This document shows, in pieces, positions 45,623-54,926 of a stretch of DNA of 64,000 nucleotides. The first letter of the stretch is position 1; every line of letters starts with the position of its first letter. The notes under the pieces were generated by a model. It searched no databases. It was not told where the DNA came from and saw nothing but the letters and a program-made list of their open reading frames with translations. The translations under genes were made by a program, and so were the position numbers. The DNA is from Nitrospirota bacterium (GTDB lineage Bacteria; Nitrospirota; Leptospirillia; Leptospirillales; Leptospirillaceae), in the NCBI GenBank assembly GCA_021785195.1, contig JAJYGC010000009.1, positions 124,001-188,000 on the forward strand. Reading direction: 5' to 3'.

Positions 45623-46963
45623 ATGAAATCCTTGTTTGATTTCCCAGAAGAACGTCCATTTCTTTCCCGCATGATGCCGGACCAAGCTGACTCTTTTCTC
45701 GGACAGACCCATCTGATGGGATTGGGGTGTCCATTAAAAGGGCTCCTCGATGCCAAATCATTTCGATCCATGGTGATCTATGGACCTCCTGGCTGTGGAA
45801 AATCCTCTTTTGTTCACCTTTTGCAGTGTGTCAATGCATTCCGTTTTGAGGAAGTCAGGGGATCTGAAGGGACTGTCGCGGATTTAAAAAAAGCGATCGA
45901 AACCGGGAAAGACTATCGGCGTTCCGGACAAAAAACAATTCTGGTCATCGAGGAAATCGACAGGTTCACCCGAAATCAGCAGGATGTGCTGGTTCCGGCC
46001 CTTGAAAGGGGAGATGTCCTCCTGTTGGGGCTTTCGTATGAGAATCCCGCGAGAGCCCTTCTTCCTCCCCTTGTTTCCCGACTGTTGATCTTTCCATTCT
46101 ATCCCCTTTCTTCTCAGGATCTGGGAACCCTCCTTGACAGATGCCGACTTTTTCTGGAACGGGCGCAAGGCCGGAAAATCGAAGTGGATCCGGAAGCGAG
46201 AACACTGATGGTTCGTCGTTCAGGTGGGGATGCCCGAAAGCTTCTTCTCGTTTTTGAGGCCATGGTTGCCGCCCTGGGAGAGGACGTTGCAGTCCTTAGG
46301 ATAGATCGTGAAGGCGTATCCCGGTTCCTGAGCCTGCCAGGCGGGGTCGCCCGGGATCACGAGAGCCATTTTGACCTGATCTCAGCCTTTATCAAAAGTG
46401 TCCGAAACCATGAACCAGATGCTGCCCTCCATTATTTGGCCAGAATGATCGAAAGCGGTGAGGACCCGATTTATGTGGCCAGACGACTGATCGTTTTGGC
46501 GGCAGAGGATGTGGGCCTGGCCAATCCTGCCGCACTGCCCCTGACGGTGGCCTGCCTTGAGGCAATTCGGTCGATCGGGATGCCTGAAGGCAGGATTCCC
46601 CTTTCAGAAACAACCCTTTACCTCACCTTGTCACCAAAGAGCAATTCAGCTTACAGGGCAGTGGATCGGGCCATTACGGAGGTTCGGGAAGGTTTCCTTC
46701 CCCCGGTGCCAGAGTTTTTGAAGAATGTCCATCTTCCCGGTGGAACCCTCGCGGGCGATCCATCCGGGAACGAAACCTACCAATATCCTCCGGATACCCC
46801 TGAGGGAATTTCTTCCCAGAAATATTTTTCCGGAAGGAACCCGATCTACCTTCCTCCATTGAAACCGACCGGTCTGGAAGAGGAAATGGTTGACCGGCTT
46901 AAGGGTTGGGAAAAGGCCAAGGCCAAGAAATCAGGCTCTTCTCCACGAACTGAGTCAGAGTAG
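45623..46963 (+). CDS. rarA: RarA/MgsA-type AAA+ replication-recombination ATPase
   Basis: Acts at stalled replication forks. The protein starts like RarA (FDFPEERPFLSRMMPDQADSFLGQTHL). It has Walker A IYGPPGCGKSS, Walker B ILVIEEID, an arginine-finger region PPLVSRL and the C-terminal MgsA tetramerisation region with RNHEPDAALHYLARMIESGEDPIYVARRLIVLAAEDVGLANP. ATG 45623 fits the family N-terminus; ATG 45599 and TTG 45587 are alternatives, and the last lies in the 6S RNA T-run. None has a strong ribosome site. Confidence 0.92.
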   Translation: MKSLFDFPEERPFLSRMMPDQADSFLGQTHLMGLGCPLKGLLDAKSFRSMVIYGPPGCGKSSFVHLLQCVNAFRFEEVRGSEGTVADLKKAIETGKDYRRSGQKTILVIEEIDRFTRNQQDVLVPALERGDVLLLGLSYENPARALLPPLVSRLLIFPFYPLSSQDLGTLLDRCRLFLERAQGRKIEVDPEARTLMVRRSGGDARKLLLVFEAMVAALGEDVAVLRIDREGVSRFLSLPGGVARDHESHFDLISAFIKSVRNHEPDAALHYLARMIESGEDPIYVARRLIVLAAEDVGLANPAALPLTVACLEAIRSIGMPEGRIPLSETTLYLTLSPKSNSAYRAVDRAITEVREGFLPPVPEFLKNVHLPGGTLAGDPSGNETYQYPPDTPEGISSQKYFSGRNPIYLPPLKPTGLEEEMVDRLKGWEKAKAKKSGSSPRTESE

Positions 46964-46974
46964 CCAGGCGGCGG

Positions 46975-46988
46975 CCTCCTTCCGGAGG
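46975..46988 (+). terminator. Short hairpin after rarA, possible weak terminator
   Basis: CCTCC (46975-46979) and GGAGG (46984-46988) pair around TTCC, 11 nt after the rarA stop, with a moderately T-rich region further on. The stem is short and the T-run is not contiguous. Confidence 0.3.
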
Positions 46989-47140
46989 GTGTCGTTGCCT
47001 TTGGTTTCTTTTGCCCTAAAAGAATGGGAACAGGTTTCTCCCGGTCATGATCTTTGGTATGATGGTACGTATTTGAAATGACAGAAGCGAAGACGGGTGC
47101 ATTGGGAATGTCGGGTGAATTCAGGTGAAAGGTCGATGAT

Positions 47141-48706
47141 ATGTTGACAGCCGTTCTGGTGGCTGGTGCCGCTTTCCTTGGGGTCCTTGCGGGAGCGTGG
47201 GGAGGGATCTTTTTGGCCAATTCCCGTGTCAATGGACAGGTGAGGGAAAAGCGACGGCTTGCAATGGAAATCATGGAAGATGCCTCTCGACAAAAAGAGT
47301 CCATGTTGAAGGAGTCCGAACTGGAAGCAAAGGAAATTGCTTTCAGGATTCGGGTTCAGGCGGAAGAGGAATCCAATCAGCGCCGACAGGAATCCATGCG
47401 TCGGGAGCAGGAGTTTCAGGGACGTCAGTCGGAACTGGAACAGGACAAGAGAAAGCTGGACCAGCAGCGACAGGAGCTTCAACGGGGTTTTCAGGACTTG
47501 AGGAACAAGGAAAAACAGATTGACCTGAAAGAGAAAGACCTTGCTGAAGCGCTGTCCATGCAACATTTGAAGCTCGAGGAAATTTCCGGCCTTTCCCTTG
47601 ATGATGCCCGGGACCGCTTGCTTCGTGAGGCGGAGGATCTCATCCGTACCGATGCTGCGCGGGCCGGACAGAAAATCGAGAGGGAGTTCCGGGAAAACGC
47701 TGTCAAGAAGGGTCGGGAGATCATGACCCTGGCCATTCAGCGCTATGCCAACGATCATGTTGCGGAAACAAGCATCTCTGTCGTCCCAATCCAATCCGAG
47801 GACGTCAAGGGCCGCATCATTGGTCGGGAGGGACGAAATATCAGGGCATTCCAGCAGGCGACCGGAGTGGACCTGATCATTGACGATACCCCGGATGCCA
47901 TCATCATCTCCGGATTTGACCCACACCGCCGGGAAGTTGCGAGACTTTCTCTTGAAAAGCTTCTCCAGGACGGGAGGGTTCACCCGGCAAGGATTGAGGA
48001 AGTGGTTGAAAAAGTGCGCCGTGAGCTTGATCAGACCCTTCTTGAGGAAGCAGAAAAGACTGCATTCGAGCTTGGAATTTCCGATATCCATCCGGAAATT
48101 CTGAAGCTTGTTGGTCGATTGAAATTTCGAACGAGCTACGGGCAGAACAATCTTCTCCACGCCAGGGAGGTCGCTTATCTCTGCTCCATGATGGCGGCTG
48201 AACTGGGTCTGAATCCCAAACTTGCAAAGCGGGCGGCCTTTCTCCACGATATCGGAAAGTCCCTCTCCCATGAAGGGGAAGGATCCCATCCCCAGCTTGG
48301 GGCGGAAGCGGCAAAGAAATACGGTGAATCTCCCGAGGTGGTGAATGCCATCCTTTCCCATCATGGTGATGTTGAGCCGATTTGTCTGGAGTCAGTGCTG
48401 GTTTCGGCTTCCGATGCGATTTCTGCGGCTCGTCCGGGGGCCAGGCGCGAAAGTATGGATGCTTACCTGAAGCGGCTTGAAAAACTTGAGAGCATCGCGA
48501 ATTCCTTCAAGGGTGTGGAAAAATCCTATGCCATTCAGGCGGGTCGGGAAATCAGGATTATCGTCCGACAGGATGAAGTGAGCGATGAGGATCTTCTGGT
48601 TGTGTCCCGCGAGATTGCCAAGAAAATTGAGGCGGAGCTGAAGTATCCAGGCCAGATCAAGGTCACTGTGATCAGGGAGAATCGGATTGTTGAGTACGCC
48701 CGCTGA
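47141..48706 (+). CDS. rny: Ribonuclease Y
   Basis: A membrane-anchored endoribonuclease initiating mRNA decay. The 521-residue protein has an N-terminal anchor (LTAVLVAGAAFLGVLAGAWGG) and a long Glu/Arg/Gln-rich coiled coil (about 30-190). The KH domain has GRIIGREGRNIRAFQQATGVD. The HD domain has AAFLHDIGKSLSHE and LSHHGDVEP. Length and order are those of RNase Y. It precedes a YmdB-like phosphodiesterase, the arrangement found in Bacillus. TATGAT at 47058-47063 may be its -10 element, but the -35 is poor. Confidence 0.96.
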   Translation: MLTAVLVAGAAFLGVLAGAWGGIFLANSRVNGQVREKRRLAMEIMEDASRQKESMLKESELEAKEIAFRIRVQAEEESNQRRQESMRREQEFQGRQSELEQDKRKLDQQRQELQRGFQDLRNKEKQIDLKEKDLAEALSMQHLKLEEISGLSLDDARDRLLREAEDLIRTDAARAGQKIEREFRENAVKKGREIMTLAIQRYANDHVAETSISVVPIQSEDVKGRIIGREGRNIRAFQQATGVDLIIDDTPDAIIISGFDPHRREVARLSLEKLLQDGRVHPARIEEVVEKVRRELDQTLLEEAEKTAFELGISDIHPEILKLVGRLKFRTSYGQNNLLHAREVAYLCSMMAAELGLNPKLAKRAAFLHDIGKSLSHEGEGSHPQLGAEAAKKYGESPEVVNAILSHHGDVEPICLESVLVSASDAISAARPGARRESMDAYLKRLEKLESIANSFKGVEKSYAIQAGREIRIIVRQDEVSDEDLLVVSREIAKKIEAELKYPGQIKVTVIRENRIVEYAR

Positions 48707-49538
48707 TTTGGCGGACATTTCGGGGTTGACTCGAATCCTGTTTGTAGGAGATGTCTTTGGAAGACCTGGAAGAAAGGCGTTATCCAGGGGAATTGATCGG
48801 ATTGCCCGTTCGTTCCGTCTCGATGCCGTAATCATCAATGGGGAAAACCTTGCCGGAGGCAAAGGGTTGAACCTGAAGACGGTGTCCGAATGTTTCGGGA
48901 TGGGGGTGACCGCAGTAACCACGGGGAATCACCTTTTTGACCAGAAGGACACGGGTTTGCTTCTTGAAACGGAGAGGCGGGTTCTTCGTCCATTGAACCT
49001 TTCTCCCGAGTGCCCCGGGCAGGGAGCCTCCATCTTTACCCTTCCAAACGGAAAAACGCTTGGTGTCATCAATTTGATTGGCCGGGTTTTTATGGCACCG
49101 TCGGACTGCCCGTTTCATGCGGTGGATCGTGTATTGTCCGAATGGGAAACATCTTCCTCCATGCCAGACCTGATCGCTGTTGATTTCCATGGGGAGGCGA
49201 GCGGGGAAAAAAGGGCAATGGGATTTCATCTTGATGGTCGGGTGCACCTGGTCTACGGGACCCATACCCATGTTCAGACCAATGACCTCGAAACCCTTCC
49301 GGGGGGGACCCTTTTCCTGACCGATGTAGGATTGACGGGTCCCAGATGGTCGGTGATCGGAGTCACTCCCAAAATGGCTTTGAAGAAGTATCTTACCCAT
49401 GTTCCAGCCCCATTTGAGGTTGCAGACGGGGAGATGCTGTTTTGTGGTCTGATGGCCTGTTTTGTGGAGGATGGGGGTCGACTGGTGCTGAAGGAAGCAC
49501 GGCTGATCCGGGAAGGAGACCTTGCCGATGAGACTTGA
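48687..49538 (+). CDS. YmdB-like metallophosphoesterase
   Basis: A 283-residue phosphodiesterase. The motif order is RILFVGDVFGRPGRKAL, INGENLAGGKG, VTTGNHLFDQKD, AVDFHGEASGEKRAMG and YGTHTHVQTND. In Bacillus subtilis YmdB hydrolyses cyclic nucleotides and affects biofilm and RNase Y. The TTG at 48687 overlaps the rny end by 20 nt and has AGGGAG at 7-nt spacing; TTG 48726 is a shorter alternative starting nearer the family N-terminus. Confidence 0.92.
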   Translation: MLSTPADLADISGLTRILFVGDVFGRPGRKALSRGIDRIARSFRLDAVIINGENLAGGKGLNLKTVSECFGMGVTAVTTGNHLFDQKDTGLLLETERRVLRPLNLSPECPGQGASIFTLPNGKTLGVINLIGRVFMAPSDCPFHAVDRVLSEWETSSSMPDLIAVDFHGEASGEKRAMGFHLDGRVHLVYGTHTHVQTNDLETLPGGTLFLTDVGLTGPRWSVIGVTPKMALKKYLTHVPAPFEVADGEMLFCGLMACFVEDGGRLVLKEARLIREGDLADET

Positions 49539-51042
49539 GGGAGGAATTTTCTCAGACCTCGAAATCAGGTCGGTATACACTGTTTCAGAGCTGACGGACG
49601 GAATTAGGCTGGCCTTGGAGACATCCTTTCCTGGATTTGTTCATGTCGAGGGAGAAATCTCGAATGTCAGGGAGTCCGCATCGGGTCATGTCTACTTTAC
49701 CTTGAAGGATGCCGCGGCACAAATCCGTGGTGTGTTTTTTAAAGGACATCGCCGGAGTGACAGGTTCCTTCCCGAGGAAGGCACAAAGGTTTTGGCTCAT
49801 GGTCGGATCGGGATGTATCAACCCCGGGGCGAGTATCAGCTGATTGTTCATTCCATGGAGCCGGCTGGACTGGGGAAGTTTTTCCTGGAGTTTCGGCGGG
49901 TTCGCTCAAAACTTGAGGCTGAAGGTCTTCTCGACCCTTCCAGAAAGCGCGTTCTTCCTCTCTACCCCAGAAAGGTTGCCCTGATTACTTCCCTCTCCGG
50001 TGCCGTTTTATGGGACTTTATCAGGATATCTGGCCTGAGAAGCCCAGCCATTCCCGTTGTCATTGTGCCTGTAGCTGTACAGGGCGAACGGGCGGCATCC
50101 GAGATTGTCGAGGCACTCTCGAACCGTATCCCGAGGATCAAAGATCTTGATTGTGTGGTCCTTGCACGCGGTGGTGGCTCTGTCGAGGATCTTTGGCCAT
50201 TCAACGATGAACTTCTGGCACGGGAAATGATTCGGTGTTCCGTTCCAATCGTGTCTGCGGTGGGACACGAAACAAATGTCACCATTGCGGATCTGGTCGC
50301 GGATTTTCGGGTTGCAACTCCTTCTGAAGCGGCAGAGAAGGTCTTTCCCCGGTCGTCAGAACTGCTGGGAGGAGTCCGGTCCGGACGCCTGGATATTGAG
50401 CGGAACCTTCAGAGACAGACTCTTCGTCTTTCCCAGATGCTGGTTTCCGATCGGGAGCGTCTTTTGCGCTGGCCGGAAATTCTGTACAGGAACCATCAGA
50501 CACTGGATCGGGTCGGACTGGAAGTTTCGTCTAACCTAAGGGCCCGAGTGTCAAGGGAGCTTCTGGGGTGGGAACGTACCGTGAACCGGATGGGAAAGTC
50601 TATGGGAGACTTCCTTTCAGGGAGGCGTTTGGTGGCCCAGAAATTATCGGGTGCATTGAGAAGCCCTTATTCAAGCCTTCTTCTCCGGAGAAAAAGGTGG
50701 GAAAGACTTTATCAACGGTTTTCTCCCGTGTTGAAGGATCATCTTCGAAGACGGGAATCCCAGTTGAACGAGTCTGAGAATGCGCTTTCCCGCACTTTTT
50801 CGTCGTTTTTTTCCAAAAGCCAGTGGCAATTGGAACAAAACAGGGAAAAATTAATGCGTGCAACCCCTTTCTCAGCCCTTGAAAAAGGCTTTGCCATCCT
50901 GTTTCATTCGGATACCCGAAAGCTTGTATCTCCCGCAAACCTCCCGGTGGAAGGGGAGAATGTCCTGGCTCGCATTCCCGGGTTCGAGGTCGCCCTGAAA
51001 GTCATTTCCATCCAACCTTATGAGGAGAAGAAAGCCGACTGA
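49528..51042 (+). CDS. xseA: Exodeoxyribonuclease VII large subunit
   Basis: Degrades single-stranded DNA together with the small subunit. The 504-residue protein has the OB-fold start YTVSELTDGIRLALETSFPG, VEGEISNVRESASGHVYFTLKD, and the core LARGGGSVEDLWPFNDELLAR and SAVGHETNVTIADLVADFRVATPSEAAE, followed by a long helical region. ATG 49528 has AAGGAG at 9-nt spacing and overlaps the previous gene by 11 nt. Its stop overlaps xseB (TGATG). Confidence 0.96.
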   Translation: MRLEGGIFSDLEIRSVYTVSELTDGIRLALETSFPGFVHVEGEISNVRESASGHVYFTLKDAAAQIRGVFFKGHRRSDRFLPEEGTKVLAHGRIGMYQPRGEYQLIVHSMEPAGLGKFFLEFRRVRSKLEAEGLLDPSRKRVLPLYPRKVALITSLSGAVLWDFIRISGLRSPAIPVVIVPVAVQGERAASEIVEALSNRIPRIKDLDCVVLARGGGSVEDLWPFNDELLAREMIRCSVPIVSAVGHETNVTIADLVADFRVATPSEAAEKVFPRSSELLGGVRSGRLDIERNLQRQTLRLSQMLVSDRERLLRWPEILYRNHQTLDRVGLEVSSNLRARVSRELLGWERTVNRMGKSMGDFLSGRRLVAQKLSGALRSPYSSLLLRRKRWERLYQRFSPVLKDHLRRRESQLNESENALSRTFSSFFSKSQWQLEQNREKLMRATPFSALEKGFAILFHSDTRKLVSPANLPVEGENVLARIPGFEVALKVISIQPYEEKKAD

Positions 51043-51326
51043 TGGGCGAGACAAGGGTTTCCCAAAAAAAAGGAGGGTCAGGACCTTTAAGCTTCGAGGA
51101 AAAAATGAGTCGACTAGAGGAGATTGTCCGCATCCTCGAAGGTGGGGACCGTCCTCTTGAAGAGTCCATGTCCCTTTTTGAGGAAGGGGTAAAGCTTTCT
51201 AATGAGTGCCGTGAGGTGCTTGAAAAAACCGAACGGAGAATCACCCTGCTTCTGAAGAACCAGGGCAGCGAGGTTCCCTTTGATGAGTCCTTGGGGACGG
51301 ACCTGGAGAAACAGGGTGACTCTTGA
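51042..51326 (+). CDS. xseB: Exodeoxyribonuclease VII small subunit
   Basis: A 94-residue helical subunit with the family core LSFEEKMSRLEEIVRILEGGDRPLEESMSLFEEGVKLSNECREVLEKTERRI. The N-terminal 17 residues are basic and loose. The start overlaps the xseA stop, giving coupled translation. It is followed 16 nt later by ispA, the same order (xseB-ispA-dxs) as in E. coli. Confidence 0.93.
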   Translation: MGETRVSQKKGGSGPLSFEEKMSRLEEIVRILEGGDRPLEESMSLFEEGVKLSNECREVLEKTERRITLLLKNQGSEVPFDESLGTDLEKQGDS

Positions 51327-51342
51327 ACATTAAGGAGATTGT

Positions 51343-52257
51343 GTGTCCTTGACGCCCCCCCCAGTAGCCATTGATGAATACTTGTCCTGGTGCAAGGAAT
51401 CGATTGACCGGTTTCTTTCATCACTTTTTGAGGCTGAGGAAATTACTCCTTACAAGACCCTCGCGGAATCGATGAGATATAGCCTTTTGGCAGGAGGAAA
51501 AAGGGTTCGCCCCGTTCTTGCGATGGCGGCGATCGAGGCCATTGGAAAAGATCCGGTTCCCTTTCTGCCACTTTTGGCCCCTCTTGAGCTCATTCACACC
51601 TATTCCCTGATTCATGATGACCTGCCTGCGATGGACAATGATTCTCTCCGTCGGGGGAAGGCAACCAATCACGTGATCTATGGGGATGCAACCGCGATTC
51701 TGGCGGGCGACGCGCTTTTGACCTTTGCCTTTACCCTGTTGTCCGACCCCGTTTATGATAACCTCGCTTCGCCCGAGGTCCGGTTGAAAATTGTCTGGGA
51801 GCTTTCCAATTCGTCCGGCATTAATGGAATGGTTGGGGGGCAACAAATGGATATCGAGTCTGAGGGAAAGTCGCTGGACCTTCCCTCACTGGAGTTCCTT
51901 CACCGGCACAAGACTGGAGCGTTGATCCGGGGGGCACTCCGCATCGGGGCACTTCTTGGTGGAGCATCTGGGCCTTCTTTTGAAGCCCTTGACCGGTATG
52001 GTGCCGCAGTCGGTATCGCATTTCAGATTGCCGATGATCTTCTTGATGTTGAGGGAGACGCCATTCTTTTAGGTAAGGCAGCCCAAAAAGATCAGGGCAG
52101 AAACAAGAATACTTATCCGGGTCTCATGGGGGTTTCCGGCGCCCGTTCCATGGCAGAGGCAAAGTTGTCGGAAGCGTTGGGTGCGATTGAGCAATTCGGC
52201 GGACGCGCCACTCACTTGCGTGAGCTGGCCCGTTACATCATAGAAAGAAGGAATTGA
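51343..52257 (+). CDS. ispA: Polyprenyl (farnesyl/geranylgeranyl) diphosphate synthase
   Basis: Condenses isoprene units for quinone and undecaprenyl carriers. The 304-residue protein has RYSLLAGGKRVRPVL, the first Asp-rich motif LIHDDLPAMDNDSLRRG, the GGQQMDI region and the second motif FQIADDLLDVEGD. Sequence context (xseB before, dxs after) fits farnesyl diphosphate synthase; chain length is not proven. The GTG at 51343 has AAGGAG at 5-nt spacing. Confidence 0.93.
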   Translation: MSLTPPPVAIDEYLSWCKESIDRFLSSLFEAEEITPYKTLAESMRYSLLAGGKRVRPVLAMAAIEAIGKDPVPFLPLLAPLELIHTYSLIHDDLPAMDNDSLRRGKATNHVIYGDATAILAGDALLTFAFTLLSDPVYDNLASPEVRLKIVWELSNSSGINGMVGGQQMDIESEGKSLDLPSLEFLHRHKTGALIRGALRIGALLGGASGPSFEALDRYGAAVGIAFQIADDLLDVEGDAILLGKAAQKDQGRNKNTYPGLMGVSGARSMAEAKLSEALGAIEQFGGRATHLRELARYIIERRN

Positions 52258-54149
52258 TGGGGGATTTGTTGGGCCGTATTTCGGGCCCCGAAGATGTCAA
52301 GAAGCTTCCGGAAAAAGACCTGCCTCTTTTAGCACGAGAAATCAGGGAAGAAATGATTCGGGTGCTTTCGGGTATCGGAGGGCATTTTGGTGGAGGGCTC
52401 GGTGTGGTAGAGCTAACGATTGCACTCCACAGGGTATTTGATACCACCCGTGACCGGATTGTCTGGGATGTTGGTCATCAGAGCTATCCCCACAAGATGC
52501 TGACAGGAAGGCTGGATAGCTTGAGTACGATCCGTCAGTGGCAAGGGTTGGCAGGTTTCCCCAAACGGGAGGAAAGCCCTCATGACGCATTTTCTGCGGG
52601 TCATGCCGGCACCTCGATCTCTGCGGCCCTTGGAATGGTTGAGGCAAGGGATGTCAGGGGTGAAAACCACCATGTCATTGCCGTTGTCGGGGACGGATCC
52701 CTTACGGCAGGGATGGCGATGGAAGCGCTGAATCAGGCCGGGGCAAGGAAAAAGAATCTCCTGGTAATCCTGAACGACAATGAAATGTCCATTTCGGAGA
52801 ATGTGGGAGCCCTGTCAGACTATCTGGCCCGGATCACCTCCGATCCAAGATGGAGCGGTCTCAGACGGAGAACGGAAGGTCTGATGCGTGAAATCCCTGT
52901 CATTGGGGAACCGATGGTCCGGATGGCAAAGGTGGCACATGAGTCTGTCGTGGGGATGATCTCCAAGCCAGGTGTATGGTTTGAAGAAATGGGATTTCAT
53001 TATGTGGGGCCGATCGACGGACATGATCTGCCGCTTCTGCTGGAAACGATCGGGAACCTCAAAAATCAGTCTGGCCCTATTCTCCTGCATGTCCTGACTG
53101 TCAAAGGGAAGGGTTACCCTCCCGCAGAACGAAATCCCGTTGTTTTTCATGGAGTGACGCCCTTTGATATCGAGACGGGCGAGTTTCGGAAGAAGGCCAG
53201 CGGTCCTCCAGCCTATACCAAGATTTTCGGCCAGGCCATGGTTGAACTGGGGCATCGCTTCCCCTATCTTTTTGCGATCACAGCTGCGATGCCTGAAGGA
53301 ACGGGGCTGGTTGACTTCAAAAAGACTTTTCCGGATCGGTTCGTGGATGTGGGTATTGCGGAGCAGCATGCCGTGACGCTGGCGGGGGGGATGGCCGCAC
53401 AGAAGATCAAGCCTGTCGTAGCGATTTATTCCACTTTTCTTCAGCGGGCTTATGATCAATTGGTCCATGACGTTTGCTTGCAAAATCTTCCTGTCGTATT
53501 TGCCCTGGACAGGGGAGGGCTTGTTGGTGAGGATGGTCCAACGCACCACGGCGTTTTCGACATTGCCTACCTGAGGCACATTCCGAATATGGTGGTGATG
53601 GCGCCAAAGGACGAGAACGAACTGCGTCATATGTTGTTCACTGCGCTGAAGCACGATGGACCGATTGCGGTTCGCTATCCCAGAGGCGAAGGAATCGGTG
53701 TGGCTCTTGATCATGACTTCCGCGAGATTCCAATTGGAACGGCGGAAACCTTGAGGAAAGGGAAGGAGGTCTGCCTCCTGGCGTATGGATCGATGGTTCA
53801 GGTTGCCCTTGAGGCTTCCGAAATTCTTCTGGGAGAAGGCATTCAGGCCGGGGTTGTCAATATGAGGTTCGCCAAGCCCCTTGATACTGCAATGCTAACA
53901 TCGGTCATCAATCAATACAGCCACATTGTGACCATGGAGGAAGGAACCCTGATCGGGGGGGTCGGGTCAGCGGTCCTGGAATGGCTGGCCTCCTCAGAAC
54001 AACTCAACCGTGTCCATTTTCGAATGATCGGGATTCCCGATCACTATGTCGAGCATGGGTCTCCAAAGATTCTTCGTTCGTCATTGGGGCTGACTTCTCC
54101 GGATGTCGCGAAGACATTGCGCTCCTGGCTTCAGACAGCACCGGTCTGA
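52257..54149 (+). CDS. dxs: 1-deoxy-D-xylulose-5-phosphate synthase
   Basis: Makes DXP from pyruvate and glyceraldehyde-3-phosphate for isoprenoids, thiamine and vitamin B6. The 630-residue thiamine-diphosphate enzyme has WDVGHQSYPHKMLTGR, SAGHAGTSISAALGM, the cofactor motif VVGDGSLTAGMAMEAL...LNDNEMSIS, and YSTFLQRAYDQLVHDV with DRGGLVGEDGPTHHG. ATG 52257 overlaps the ispA stop; a TTG one codon earlier is also possible. A single DXP synthase here would supply pdxA and the isoprene route. Confidence 0.96.
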   Translation: MGDLLGRISGPEDVKKLPEKDLPLLAREIREEMIRVLSGIGGHFGGGLGVVELTIALHRVFDTTRDRIVWDVGHQSYPHKMLTGRLDSLSTIRQWQGLAGFPKREESPHDAFSAGHAGTSISAALGMVEARDVRGENHHVIAVVGDGSLTAGMAMEALNQAGARKKNLLVILNDNEMSISENVGALSDYLARITSDPRWSGLRRRTEGLMREIPVIGEPMVRMAKVAHESVVGMISKPGVWFEEMGFHYVGPIDGHDLPLLLETIGNLKNQSGPILLHVLTVKGKGYPPAERNPVVFHGVTPFDIETGEFRKKASGPPAYTKIFGQAMVELGHRFPYLFAITAAMPEGTGLVDFKKTFPDRFVDVGIAEQHAVTLAGGMAAQKIKPVVAIYSTFLQRAYDQLVHDVCLQNLPVVFALDRGGLVGEDGPTHHGVFDIAYLRHIPNMVVMAPKDENELRHMLFTALKHDGPIAVRYPRGEGIGVALDHDFREIPIGTAETLRKGKEVCLLAYGSMVQVALEASEILLGEGIQAGVVNMRFAKPLDTAMLTSVINQYSHIVTMEEGTLIGGVGSAVLEWLASSEQLNRVHFRMIGIPDHYVEHGSPKILRSSLGLTSPDVAKTLRSWLQTAPV

Positions 54150-54173
54150 ACGATCTTCCCGGGACCACTGTGC

Positions 54174-54926
54174 ATGAAAAGGCTTGACCAGCTTGTTGTG
54201 TTGAAAGGATGGGCACCCTCCCGGGAAAAAGCTACCCAATTGGTTCTTTCGGGCCGGGTTCTGGTGAATGGACTGGTCAGATATAAGCCGTCAACCCAGG
54301 CCCTGTATGATGCGGTGACGCTCCTCCCGGATGAAGCTGAAACAGTTTATGTCAGTCGCGGAGGCCATAAGCTGGATGGGGCACTTACCTTCTTTGGACT
54401 CGATGTGACAGGTGGTGCTTTCGTGGATCTTGGAGCCTCTACAGGTGGTTTTACCCAGTGTCTCCTGTTGAGGGGAGCGGAAAAAGTCTGGGCTGTTGAT
54501 GTGGGTTCTTCCCAGCTGGATGTTCGCCTTCGGGAGGACCCCAGGGTAATTGTTTCTGAGCGCGTCAATGTTCGATGGCCCGGTCCGTGGTGCCCGAATG
54601 TTCCATTAAGGGGGGTTGTTGCAGATCTTTCCTTTATCTCCCTCCAGAAGGTTTCAGGGACAGTGGTTGACCTCTTGAAAGGGGGAGGTTTTTTTCTCCC
54701 CCTTTTCAAACCCCAGTTCGAAGCGGGGCCCAAATTGGTGGGGAAAGGTGGTATTATCCGGGATCGGGCACTCCATCGAACCCTGTTGTCTGACTATATC
54801 CATTCAATGACCCGTCTCGGGGCAAGGGTCCTTGGGGTTTTCCCGTCTTCCTTGACCGGAAAGAAAGGGAATCAGGAGTATTTTGTGTTGTTTCGTCTGC
54901 CGGGTGTGCAAGAGGTTGGATTATGA
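54174..54926 (+). CDS. tlyA: TlyA-family rRNA methyltransferase (S4 + FtsJ-like)
   Basis: A 250-residue protein. The N-terminal S4 RNA-binding domain (RLDQLVVLKGWAPSREKATQLVLSGRVLVNG) is followed by an FtsJ-type methyltransferase domain with VSRGGHKLDGAL, FVDLGASTGGFTQCLLLRGAEKVWAVDVG, VADLSFISL and FKPQFEAG. TlyA enzymes 2'-O-methylate ribosomal RNA and affect capreomycin sensitivity. It is often placed after dxs. Its stop overlaps the next start. Confidence 0.92.
   Translation: MKRLDQLVVLKGWAPSREKATQLVLSGRVLVNGLVRYKPSTQALYDAVTLLPDEAETVYVSRGGHKLDGALTFFGLDVTGGAFVDLGASTGGFTQCLLLRGAEKVWAVDVGSSQLDVRLREDPRVIVSERVNVRWPGPWCPNVPLRGVVADLSFISLQKVSGTVVDLLKGGGFFLPLFKPQFEAGPKLVGKGGIIRDRALHRTLLSDYIHSMTRLGARVLGVFPSSLTGKKGNQEYFVLFRLPGVQEVGL

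Noticed and set aside
47045-48364. 439-codon open frame on minus opposite rny
   Set aside because: Antisense shadow of RNase Y. The low-complexity leucine/phenylalanine translation reflects the reverse of the coiled-coil codons.
52815-53714. 299-codon open frame on minus opposite dxs
   Set aside because: Antisense shadow of a full-length conserved gene.
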